A DNA stretch of 64,000 nucleotides from Aedes albopictus (lineage: Eukaryota > Arthropoda > Insecta > Diptera > Culicidae): the NCBI RefSeq assembly GCF_035046485.1, contig NC_085138.1, positions 364,191,238 to 364,255,237 of the forward strand, read 5' to 3'. Positions 38,777 through 48,487 of the stretch are shown piece after piece. The translations under genes were made by a program, and so were the position numbers. The notes beneath the pieces are model-generated. The model had not been told where the DNA came from and searched no databases. It saw only the letters and a program-made list of their open reading frames with translations. Numbering within the stretch: position 1 is the first letter of the stretch; each line of letters starts with the position of its first letter.

Positions 38777-38950
38777 CTTTACTATTACTTTAGAGCTTTT
38801 AGTAGAACTTGTTACTTCAGACTCTAGTTTAATTTAAAAACACTTCACTAATACTTTACTTTTGCAAAAGAAAATAAAAAATGAATAACTCTTTTAAAGA
38901 AAAACTAGAAAGGACGAGCAAATTCCTTTTAATTCTACTACTGTGCTTAT

Positions 38951-39005
38951 CTTCGGACAGATAGGCCTATTTCGTCTCTGACTTACAGACTTCTTCAGTG
39001 TCAAG
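38951..39005 (-). ncRNA. Hammerhead ribozyme motif (type I)
   Basis: On the minus strand: helix I 5' arm CUUGACA, core CUGAAGA (fits CUGANGA), an extra A, then helix II GUCU/AGAC. The core GAAA follows, then helix III AUAG-GC-CUAU (the stretch is a 10-nt palindrome), then C17 and the helix I 3' arm UGUC-CG-AAG. GACA/UGUC and CUU/AAG pair around a 2-nt bulge. Predicted cleavage is after the C complementary to g38960. Penelope-like elements are known to carry minimal hammerheads of this kind (Cervera and de la Peña). The unpaired A at the base of helix II deviates from the textbook core. Pairing is seen directly; activity is inference. Confidence 0.75.
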
Positions 39006-39275
39006 TGCTCGACTGAAGAAAACCTCGCATTCGTTGTGGTATTTATACTAGGAGTGTATGTGTAGGTACGTGTGTGGGTAAAAGTGTAGGTATAAAAATG
39101 TAGGTACAAAATTGTAGGTACAGATTTGTAAAAAAGGGGGGGTGTATCTACCTGTTAGAAAACAGGGTGTCAATAAGATACCTAAAGCTAGGAAAATTCC
39201 TACCGATTTGGTAGGTAGTCAATTGGTGTTTGTTGTGTTATTTTTTTTTTTTTTTCCTGCCGATTTGGTAGGTAG

Positions 39276-41483
39276 TCAATTTGTGTTTTGTGTATTGTGT
39301 AATGTTTTGTGTGTGTTAGGTAAAAATTTAAACAGCCACGTGTACCCATTGCCCTGATCCTTGTTAAGTAGTTTTTTATTGTTTTGTTTGTAAATTTCTA
39401 AACTTTCTGCAACATCAAGTTTCCATGGGTTTGTAATGTGTCGTAAGAGTTTAATATTTGAAGTATTCAAAAAATGTCCTTCATTGAAAATATGTTCAGC
39501 AACTTTAGATTTAAAATGATGAATGAGTCCCTTGTCTGTGTCTTTGTGTGCTTTTGATACTTCCGTTATGTGTTCTTTGAATCGTGTGTTGAGTGTGCGT
39601 TTTGTTTGTCCTATGTATATTTTGTCACAGTGATTACATGTTACTTTGTAAACACCAGATTTTGTTAAGTTGTCCAACGGGTCTTTCGTAGATCCTAAGA
39701 GAGTTTGAAGTTGGTTAGCTTTGCTTGTGAAAACTAATTCAAAACCAAACTTTCTGAGAATTGGTCGGAGTTTTTTGGTGTCATTGTTGTAGTTCACAGT
39801 TATCCGTTTAAGTGTAGGTTCTGTCCGTGTCAGTGTAGTCAAAGAACGTTTGTATTGTTGTTGTGTCTTTTTGTTGATGATCTGTTGTATTGTTTGTTTT
39901 GTGTAACCGTTCAACTGTGCTGTTTCGAAAATGTAATTAAGTTCTTTCGTTTTTCCTGTTTCACTAAGTGGAAGTGTCTGCATTCTGTGTATCATGTGAT
40001 TGAAGGATGCAATTTTGTGTTGATGTGAGTGATTTGATGAATTTGGAATAGTGCGTTGAGTGTGTGTTGGTTTTCTGTAAATTTCGAAGGAAAGTGTTGA
40101 TTCTTGTTTTACGATGAGTATGTCCAAAAATGGTAGTTGGTTGTCCTGTTCAATTTCACAAGTGAATTCGATGTTTTTGTGTGCATTATTGATATTGTTC
40201 AAGATTTCAGGTAAAAGATGTTTCTTAACAATGCTAAACACGTCGTCAACGTATCTCCACCAGACTTCAGGAAGCTGTTTGTTGTTTTCTAAGCGTTTTT
40301 CCAAATTTGCCATAAAAATTTCACTTAAAAATGGAGAAAGTGGATTGCCCATGGGGGCACCATTAAGTTGTTTGTAGGTTTCATTTCTGAACGAAAAATA
40401 ATTTTCTTCCATACAAAGTTTGGTTAATTTGATGTATGTACGAACTTTCTTAATCCAATCTGAATCTGAATCTTCATATTGGTTCAGAAGCCAATCTTCT
40501 AGTAGGTTAATGGCCTCTTTAACTGGAATGCTTGGAAATAGTGATTTAACGTCGAATGAAACTAAAATTTCATCGTCGTTAACGGATAAATTCTGTACTA
40601 GTTCTGTGAATTGTTCGGAATTCTTGACAGATCTACTGTGAAATTTTTTAGGCATGTTTTGGAATTCTTGTACTAAATATTTGGCAATTTTGTGTGTGGG
40701 TGAACCAATGGCTGAAACAATCTCACGCATTTCATTTCCAGGTTTATGAACTTTGGGAAGTCCTTTTATTCTAGGCAATGAAGGGTTAGATTCTTTCAGG
40801 CTTTTAATGACGCTTCCTAAAACTGGTGTAGACTCTTTCAGAGTTTTGTCAACACGTCTTACTAATCCTGGAAGAGGATCAGTACGTTGTTTTCGGTAAG
40901 GTCCATTTTGAATCTTGTTATTCATTATTTCATCATAGTCCTCTTTGTTCATGATTACTGTTTTGTTTCCTTTGTCAGCTTTCAGATAGAAAACTGGTTT
41001 CTGGTTAAGTTCTTTGATTATTCGTTGTTCTTTCAGGTGTTCTTTGTTCAATTTGTTTTGTTGTGTGTTTTGAATAGTGTTAGCTGTTTGTGTTCTGATT
41101 TCTTGAATCTGTGGTGTCTGTAAATTGTTCGTGTTGATAGCTGTTTCAATGTCGATTATGGTTTGTGTTGAATCTGGTTTAGAGTGTACTGCGTAGTTAA
41201 GACCTTTGTTGAGAAGGGTCAACTGTTCTTCCGTAAACTGTTCGGAAGAGCGATTGACCACTAACCCAGTTAGTTCTTGTGTTGTGTTTTGTGGTTGTGT
41301 AGAAGAACATGTAAACTTCGGATTTTGCATCTTTAATGCTTTAAGTTTTTTATCTAGTAATTTCCTTTTTCTTTCTGATTCACAAAATTCTGCAACTTTT
41401 ACTTTTGTTAGAAAATTAGGGAAAGATTCAGGATAATCTTTCGCTAACTTTAAATGGAGAGAATAACATTCCAAAGTTTTCAT
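39276..41483 (-). CDS. Penelope-like reverse transcriptase with GIY-YIG endonuclease
   Basis: 735 codons without a stop. After a charged, Gln/Asn-rich N-terminal region (1-160) come the Penelope RT motifs: RIKGLPKVHKPG near 240, motif A with VSFDVKSLFPSIP (Asp 311), NGAPMGNPLSPFLS near 375, and catalytic YVDD at 411-414 in WWRYVDDVF. FLDILIVKQ and FEIYRKPTHTQR follow. The C-terminal GIY-YIG endonuclease has GVYKV (610-614), IYIGQT near 623-628, and downstream Arg, His and Asn residues with a Cys-X2-Cys-X-lysine insert (CNHCDK) typical of Penelope Uri-type domains. All visible catalytic residues are present. The ATG is the first in frame, but the frame continues upstream to the insertion edge. 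The protein makes and uses cDNA from its own RNA. Confidence 0.9.
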   Translation of the reverse strand: MKTLECYSLHLKLAKDYPESFPNFLTKVKVAEFCESERKRKLLDKKLKALKMQNPKFTCSSTQPQNTTQELTGLVVNRSSEQFTEEQLTLLNKGLNYAVHSKPDSTQTIIDIETAINTNNLQTPQIQEIRTQTANTIQNTQQNKLNKEHLKEQRIIKELNQKPVFYLKADKGNKTVIMNKEDYDEIMNNKIQNGPYRKQRTDPLPGLVRRVDKTLKESTPVLGSVIKSLKESNPSLPRIKGLPKVHKPGNEMREIVSAIGSPTHKIAKYLVQEFQNMPKKFHSRSVKNSEQFTELVQNLSVNDDEILVSFDVKSLFPSIPVKEAINLLEDWLLNQYEDSDSDWIKKVRTYIKLTKLCMEENYFSFRNETYKQLNGAPMGNPLSPFLSEIFMANLEKRLENNKQLPEVWWRYVDDVFSIVKKHLLPEILNNINNAHKNIEFTCEIEQDNQLPFLDILIVKQESTLSFEIYRKPTHTQRTIPNSSNHSHQHKIASFNHMIHRMQTLPLSETGKTKELNYIFETAQLNGYTKQTIQQIINKKTQQQYKRSLTTLTRTEPTLKRITVNYNNDTKKLRPILRKFGFELVFTSKANQLQTLLGSTKDPLDNLTKSGVYKVTCNHCDKIYIGQTKRTLNTRFKEHITEVSKAHKDTDKGLIHHFKSKVAEHIFNEGHFLNTSNIKLLRHITNPWKLDVAESLEIYKQNNKKLLNKDQGNGYTWLFKFLPNTHKTLHNTQNTN

Positions 41484-41549
41484 GTTGATCTTGCTGTGTA
41501 GTTTTTTGATGCTTTCTTTGATGAGTGTTTGTTCAAGTGTCTTTACTAA

Positions 41550-43002
41550 AACGATATTGAATTCGTTCCAGCTTCATTAGATGGCAGTTTGATGCTGAGT
41601 GGAAGCAGAAGGAGCCATGCTCAATAACAGAGAGAATAGTCGTTTTGTAAAGTTTTATGAGGTCTTCCGGGTGGGCACCCCACCATGTTCCGGTAATTGT
41701 GCGTAGAAAATTGATCCTTTGTTGACATTTTTGCACCAAATACTTGATTTGGGTAGGTACCCCAAGTGCCTTTTGAATCAAACCAGACGCCAAGGTATTT
41801 CGAAGTCAAAGACTGGTCGATTTCTATTCCCAAAAGGTTGAGTTTCAGTTGGGCTGGGTTCCGCTTTCTAGAAAACACAACCAATTGAGTTTTTTGCGGA
41901 GCAAACTCGATCCCCAAATCTCTTGCCCAGATTGACAGATTATTTAGAGAATTTTGCAATGGTCTTTGCAACATTTCTGCATGTGGGTCTTTAAGAGAAA
42001 CCACAGAATCATCTGCAAGTTGTCTTAGCGTGCATTGTCCTTCCAAGCAACTATCAATGTCTTTCACGTAAAAATTATAAAGCAAGGGACTTAAACATGA
42101 GCCTTGGGGTAGGCCCATATAACTATTTCTGGAAGTTGTCAGTTGTCCGAGATTTAAGCTCATATGTTTTTCTGACAACAAATTATACAAGAAATTATTT
42201 AAAATTTCTGGAAGTCCACTATTGTGCAGTTTTTCTGACAATATGCCTATGGAAACTGAATCAAAGGCGCCCTTAATATCCAAGAAGACTGAAGCCAGTT
42301 ACTCCTTTTCCGCGAAGGCCAGTTGAATATCTGTTGAAACCTTCGCTAGACAATCGTTTGTTCCTTTGCTCTTGCGAAACCCGAACTGTGTATTTGAAAG
42401 CAAGTTTTTCGATTCAACCCAATGGTCGAGTCGCGATAGGATCATTTTTTCTAACAATTTCCTTAAACATGATAACATTGCAATTGGGCGGTATGAATCA
42501 TGATCAGACGCTGGTTTACCAGGCTTTTGAATAGCTATTACTTTGACCTGTCTCCATTCCGGCGGAACAATGTTATTCTCCATGAATAAGTTGAACAGGT
42601 CTAGTAATCGTCTTTTCTCGATATCTGGGAGATTCTTAAGAAGATTGAATTGATCATATCGCGTCCCGGAGCAGAATTATTTGATGAAAGAAGAGCCATA
42701 GAAAATTTCAGCATAGTGAAGAGTCTGTCCAGAGAACCGTCTCTTGAGGATGTTTCCCAAGAAATCGGTTGTGCTTGGACCGAGTCTGGGTAGACCTTTT
42801 TCGCGAAGCTGAATATCCAACGGTTGGAGTATTCGTCACTCCCATTAGAAGAAGAGCGATTTCGCATATTGCGAGCCACTCTCCAAAGCGTCGTCATTGA
42901 AGTTTCTCTTGAGAGACCCTCAATGAAATGTCGCCAATAACTACACTTTTTCGCTTTCAGCAGGTTCTTCAACTGTCTTTCAAGCTTAGCGTACTATTGA
43001 CT
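41550..43002 (-). pseudogene. LOA-clade (Lian-like) element, RT region
   Basis: Minus-strand upstream half of the LOA element. A linker (42972-42601) carries KKCSYWRHFIEGLSRETS. The RT then shows VIAIQKPGKPASDHDSYRPI near 42540, TQFGFRKSKGTNDCLAK near 42370, FLDIKGAFDSVS near 42270, GLPQGSCLSPLLYN near 42110 and the catalytic box read as QLADDSVVSLKD near 42015. One in-frame stop lies at about 42296, and frameshifts follow near 41620. The endonuclease and ORF1 are absent; homology stops near 43002 where an RTE fragment begins. The element resumes at 38776 beyond the Penelope insert. Confidence 0.8.
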
Positions 43003-43246
43003 TGTGAGTGCACTACACTGGGTCATTACCAAGATTTGGGAGGAGGAAGTATTACCGGAGGAATGGATGGAAGGTATCGTGTATCCCATCTACAAAAAGG
43101 GCGACAAGTTGGATTGCGGGAACAATCGCGCGATCACACTACTGAGCGCTGCCTACAAGATACTCTCTCAAATTTTATGCCGCCGTCTATCTCCGATTGC
43201 AAGAGAGTTCGTTGGGCAATATCATGTTGGATTCATGGGTGAACGC
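43003..43246 (+). pseudogene. RTE-clade element (lineage 2), RT part 1
   Basis: Plus-strand RT fingers: VITKIWEEEVLPEEWMEGIV, YKKGDKLDCGNNRAITLL, SAAYKILSQILCRRLSP, then VGQYHVGF. This resembles the JAM1-like copies but is clearly diverged from them. It is interrupted at 43246 by a hAT-type MITE and continues at 43757. Confidence 0.8.
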
Positions 43247-43756
43247 CAGTGGTGGAAATAGGTCGCGAACGTGTGCTTACGCGCTACAAAAAAAAAATGC
43301 CATCGCGTCGCAAACCGTTGCTGTGCGATGGTGTTCGTATGTCTGTGGCTCACGATCGTACGACACGAACGCCAACGAGTGCATCGCATCTTTTGCAAGC
43401 GCGATGCTTTTTTTATTTTAGAGGTTCGCGGCCGATATTTCTGTAATGAAATCAAATGTTGAGAAACATTTTCGTCGATATCATTAATTGGAATGGTACC
43501 TGACCAGTATAATCAAAAAACACCCAAGTAATTACCTTTAAGTGAACAAAAAAAGGGCACAAACCAAGTGTTCTACATTTTGATCCTTCTGGCGAACCAA
43601 CTGCGATTCTGCTCGTTCGACATTTGTTTTGTGTTGGTTCGTCGATCCGGGAAATCGTGAACCATTCTCTTTTTTTGGGTTCGCGAGCGCGTGAGCAAAG
43701 ATTGTGTTTGATGCGAACCAAAAAACACGTCAAGCGCATGATGCTTCCCACCACTG
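43247..43756. mobile_element. hAT-type MITE, 510 bp
   Basis: Termini CAGTGGTGGAAA and its near reverse complement TTCCCACCACTG, flanked by an 8-bp TSD GTGAACGC at 43239-43246 and 43757-43764. TIRs starting CAGTG and an 8-bp TSD are the hallmark of the hAT superfamily. The interior has no transposase; it contains C/G-rich words such as GCGAACC repeated in both orientations. The RTE frame resumes directly after the second TSD copy. Confidence 0.88.
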
Positions 43757-44664
43757 GTGAACGCGCTACTACGGGTTAGATGATCGCCATTCGCTAGGTG
43801 CTGCAGAAATGCCGCGAATACAACGTGCCCAGACATCACTTGTTCATCGATTTTAAATCAGCGTTTGATACAATCGATCTAGACCAGCTATGTTAGATTA
43901 TGCACGAATACGGATTCCCGGCGACGATGGATCGAGTGATGTGCGTAGTTCGAGTATCAGGGACACTTTCGAGTTTCTCCGAATCTCGCAGAGGGGTACG
44001 GCAAGGTGATGGTCTTTCGTGCTTGCTGTTCAACATTGCGTTAGAAGGTGTAATAAGGACAGCGGGGATAAACACGAGTGGAACGATTTTCACGAAGTTT
44101 GTTCAGCTGCTTGGTTTCGCTGATGATATTGATATTATAGCTCGTAAATATGAGACGATAGCGGAAACGTACATCCGACTAAAGAGTGAAGCCGAATCGG
44201 ATTAGTCATTAATGTGTCGAAGACAAAGCACATGATGACAAATGGCTCCAGGGAGGAATCACTGCGCCCGCCACCCCGAATTTATATCGACGATGATGAA
44301 ACCGAGGCGGTTGAAAGATTCGTGTAACTTGGGCTCACTGGTGATCGCCGACGCCACCAGCAGAGAAATTCAGAGACGCATTGTGGTAGTAAACGACCTT
44401 ATTTTGGACTCCGTAGAACTCTACGATCGAATAAGTTCGCCGTCGCACAACTTCTTCTTTAAAATGCTGATTAGATCGGTAGTCCTCTATGGGCACGAAG
44501 CATGGACTCTACGTGCAGAGGATCAACGCGCCCTTGGAGTTTTTGAACGGAAGGTGTTGCATACTATCGGCGGAATGCAGATGGAAGACGGGACTTGGAG
44601 ATGGCGAATGAACCACGAGCTGCATCAGATGCTGAGATCAGAGAACACTCAAGTCTTAGTCTGA
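43757..44664 (+). pseudogene. RTE-clade element (lineage 2), RT part 2
   Basis: Continues with HHLFIDFKSAFDTIDLDQL near 43840, GVRQGDGLSCLLFNIALEG near 43995 and an intact LGFADDIDIIA near 44115. After a frameshift near 44200 the thumb and tail follow: VVLYGHEAWTLRAEDQRALG near 44480 and FERKVLHTIGGMQ near 44545. Stops at the motif A region and elsewhere inactivate it. Homology ends near 44664. Confidence 0.8.
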
Positions 44665-46195
44665 CCGGTAAGGTAAGTTAACTGACCAACAGAGTGGATG
44701 ATCTAGCACACAAACAAAACCTAATTTTTTTACTAATTTAGGGAACGCTAACACTTTCGAGAATTTTTCCAATCCTCTGTGTTATATTACTTGGAAAAAA
44801 AAAAATAGACCATTAAATAATTAAACCGATATAAACATCGCAATCAACAGAATTTCACAATTTCTACATATTTTTGAATATAATGTTGTTTTTGTACAAC
44901 AGCAGCTAGAGCTTTCCAATTCCAGTCTTCCCAATTTGATTAAGTCATTCAAATCTCTTTATCACTGTTGTCATCAAAATTCATTTCAACTCTCATCATT
45001 TGAAACCACCTCCGCTCGGGAGAAATTAATTCAATCATCACTCGGATAACGATTTTATTCGAGTCCCGAACATTTAACGACCGCTCGTTAAAAACCACCA
45101 GAATTCCATTTGATCCCATCAAAATCTATTCCCAATATCGTTCCACATGTTAAAATACCGAATGGACCGAGTCCAAGCAAAGTAGTTAATAAGCGATTAA
45201 CGGACCTCTTTAGCGTGAGATATTGGTTGAAAGCTTGCTCCGGCGTCCGCCGTCGTAGTCGTCGTCGGATGGGACTTTGATGAGCATATTTCCACGCCGC
45301 CGGTCGTAGTCTGCCCCATGCGGCAATAACCATTCATCACATCCTTCCCATTTTATGACCCCAGCTCCCAATCCATGACCGGCGGAACAGCAAACCTGCG
45401 CTCCGTCGATCGACACAAATTGTCACCTGTTGCTGCTGTTGATGCTTGTGGTCATCCGCTAACTGGTGGCATCTGACTGGGGCCAATGGTGACTTTTAGT
45501 CATTTTAATTGGATTAAATTCAATTAAAATATTCACATTTGGCGATCGTCGTCCCGGTCTTCGGGTTGGTCATCGTCGATCGATGGCTATCGATTGCACC
45601 GGAGGCAGCTCCCCCTCTTTTTCGAGGCGATTTTTGCTTCTTTCATCTGCGCGCGCGCTCTTGGCCGACTCGACGATGGTTTCGCGTGCGCACCCAACTA
45701 TCTGGTCAGGTCAGGTGACGCGGGGTGACATTTGTTCGGAATTTGTTTAATCTAATTTAATTTAATTTGTAATTTATTCGCTCGTTTACAACGGTTTTTC
45801 GCCCGTATGTTTTTTTTATTCATTTCACAAAGGAAGCTACTCATGCAGACTTGTCGGTTGTTTGTTTTATTGTCTCAATTTATTCACTCACCGCAAACAG
45901 TAAAGCGAAACACCGGTATCGTAAATAAATTAAAATGACCTGTTGACAGTTTTCTGAATGGGGTGACGGCAGGAGGCCTTAACAAATATGTGATATCAAT
46001 TTCGAGTGGAGCTCACTGGTCTAATTCCATAAAATGGAATTTTGAAAACCTCACATAAACTTAGAAGGGGATGTGTACAATACACAATCGCAAGCTTGAT
46101 GTTGGATATCCTTAATAGCTTTCTTTTGGTTTGCAATGGATGTAAATTCAAATCTTTCAGTAGTTGGCTTCCCATAGTGACCGAAATTACCTTAT
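44665..46195. other. Intergenic, possibly single-copy
   Basis: AT-rich up to about 45,000, then more complex sequence to 45,960 with CGTCGTCG-type words near 45,250 and homeobox-like ATTTAATTTAATTTG words near 45,755. No frame over 82 codons and no recognisable motif. Confidence 0.4.
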
Positions 46196-48487
46196 TCTGT
46201 GCAAGGGCTGAAAAACGGTGAGCCAATAAGGAGAGCGTCCAAGGTAGCTCTGGTCCTCACAAGTTCCTACCTCATGCTTCTGCGGTAGGATGCAATGACA
46301 AAGACCGCCAGGTGCTGCTAAGAGTTGTGTGTTTAGCTGGTAGTGCAGCCAGGGCACTGTTGTCCTTCTGACTTCAGCTAGATTGAGGGGGTACGTCTCA
46401 TACGCATGTTCACCAAGGAGGTGCGGCTCAAACAGAGTCTGATATGCAATCCAGCGGCTGAGAATGAAATGCCTCTCTACCGGACACTATACCTAAGGTG
46501 GCAGCCCCACCACGGTAGACCACGGGGGTCTTAGGCCAACAATCTACTGTTTTCGAAACCCAAAAACTGCCACAGAAACCGAAAATGAAGGATTATGTAC
46601 TGATTCAACGGCAACCAATTTTAGCGTAAAACAACGGACAAGAATTGGAACATGTAATGCAGGGTAAGCTTGAGATCCTAGGACTGAGCGAAGTCCGTTG
46701 GTCGAACTTTGGGGAACACAGATTGGCGTCACTCTTGCCTACGTGGAGTTGTTTTCCTGCTCAGCGCTCACGCCCACTCTGCGCTCGTGAAGTGAGAACC
46801 TATTAATAAAAGGATAATTGTAGCCAGATGCAGAACACGGGTTCGAAACCTTACCATGATCCAATGTTACGCGTAAACCGATGCTGCCGAATTGCAAGAT
46901 AAAGAGAACTTTTGCAGTCAACTGAATGCTGTCGTGGACAAGACTCCGAAAGGTGATATCAAGATCCTCATGGGCGACTTCAACGCGAAGGTTCGACCCG
47001 ACAACTCTGGCTATGAGCACGTCATGGGACGCCATGGTCTTGGAGGAATGAGCGAAACCGGAGGGCTGTTTGCAGTGTTTTGTGGCAACAATGACATGGT
47101 GTTTGGGGGATCGCTCTTTCCTCATCGACCAGTGCACAAAGCGACATGGGTTTCCCGTGATGGCGTCAGGGACAATCAAATCGACCACATCTGCAACAGC
47201 TGAAAATGGAAACGGAGCCTTCTTGATGTGCGGAACAAACGTAGCGCCGACATTGCGTCCGACCATCATCTCCTAATCGGCGAGATCCAACTGCGCATTG
47301 CTAGGATCCATCGACAGGAGGAGAAAATCGGGCGCCGGTTCAACACACGCCGACTGGAAGACGCTGCGGTGAAAAGGACCATCGTCGAGGAGCTGAAGAA
47401 CTGTGCTGCGGATATTCCAGCAGGTGGAAGCGAGGAAGATCAATGGAGCACCATCTAGAACACCTCCACCGCCACCGGTGAGAATAATTTGAGTGAGCTA
47501 CGCACCCGAAGAAAGCAGTGGATCACAGATAGGAAGATAGAGGACCGAAGGAACGTCAAAGCCGCGATAGAGCGATCGAAAACACGAGGAGCCAACGCCA
47601 GAGCCCGTCAGCGCTAGTCGGATCTCGAGAAGGAAGTGAAACGCTCATGTAGAAGGGACAAAACAACGTGGTCGGGCTTCCTAGCCAACGAAGGCGAGAA
47701 AGCCGCAAACACCGGTGACATCCGTCTCGTCTCCTCTACAGTGTTTCACGTCACCTTAGTGGGACTAAGGTGAATGCTACGATACCTGTGAAAGACACAT
47801 CTGGAGAGTTACTGACCGACCGGGCTGACCAGTTGAAACGCTGGTTCGAGCACTTTGGAAACCTTTTTCAACTGTCGGCCAAGCCATCAACACCTCAACA
47901 TTATCCACCAAGGGTTCGACGCATTACCCGTGTCAACACCGAAGCTCCTTCAGTGCAGGAGATAGAAACAGCCATCCGTAGCATAAAATGGAACAGAGCT
48001 CAAGGGGTCGATCGCATATCAGCTGAGATGCTCAAAGCTGACCCCGTAGTATCCGCACAACTACTGCATCAATTATTCTGCAACATATGGGAAACCACGA
48101 CATCTCCGGCCGATTGGATGCAAGGCTTCTTAGTAAAGGTACACAAAAAGGGTGACCTGACTGTATGCGATATTTGGCGGGGCATCATGTTACTGTGTAT
48201 CGTTCTCAAAGTTCTTTGCAAAGTGATACTTGAGTGATGATTGACGCAACTCTCCGACGGCACCAAGCAAGATTTCGTGCCGGACGATCCTGTGTGGACC
48301 ATATTGTCACGCTCCGTATCATTCTGGAGCAAATCAACGAATTTCAAGAGTCTCTCTACCTGGTGTTCATTGATTAAGAAAAAGCTTTCGACCGTCTCAA
48401 TCATGGAAACATGTGGGAAGCCCTCAGGCGCAAGGGTGTACCGAAAAAATCATTGGCCTCATTGAAGCACAGTACAGGGCATTCTCG
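46196..48487 (+). pseudogene. Older RTE-like element (lineage 3), 5' UTR, EN and RT start
   Basis: The 5' region starts near 46,196 with the phrase also seen at 37,063. EN remnants follow: RTRIGTCNAG near 46,625, LEILGLSEVRWSNFG near 46,670, ILMGDFNAKVRPD near 46,965, DNQIDHICNS near 47,172 and ASDHHLLIGEIQL near 47,255. The linker has RRFNTRRLEDAAVK. RT begins near 47,930 with SVQEIETAIRSIKWNRAQG and HKKGDLTVCD, then FID.EKAFDRLNHG near 48,365 and IIGLIEAQYRAFS at 48,445-48,486, where it is cut by a younger RTE. Stops and frameshifts throughout. It resumes at 51,698 and again at 52,631. Confidence 0.8.
48474..48487. repeat. TSD of inner RTE, left copy
   Basis: ACAGGGCATTCTCG, identical to 51698-51711. 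It is part of the coding sequence of the outer element (codons for YRAFS). Confidence 0.9.

Larger units (their letters stand above)
38777..41549 (-). mobile_element. Penelope-like element, 2,773 bp, 5'-truncated
   Basis: Insert bounded by the 11-bp TSD AACGATATTGA. It contains one long open frame on the minus strand (41483-39276), then a 3' non-coding part of about 500 bp with a hammerhead ribozyme motif at 38951-39005. The frame stays open upstream of its first ATG all the way to the insertion junction (through KESIKKLHSKIN), so the copy has probably lost its N-terminal coding part and upstream region by 5' truncation. No second hammerhead or pseudo-LTR is seen on the 5' side. Uninterrupted coding suggests recent insertion. 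Confidence 0.85.
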
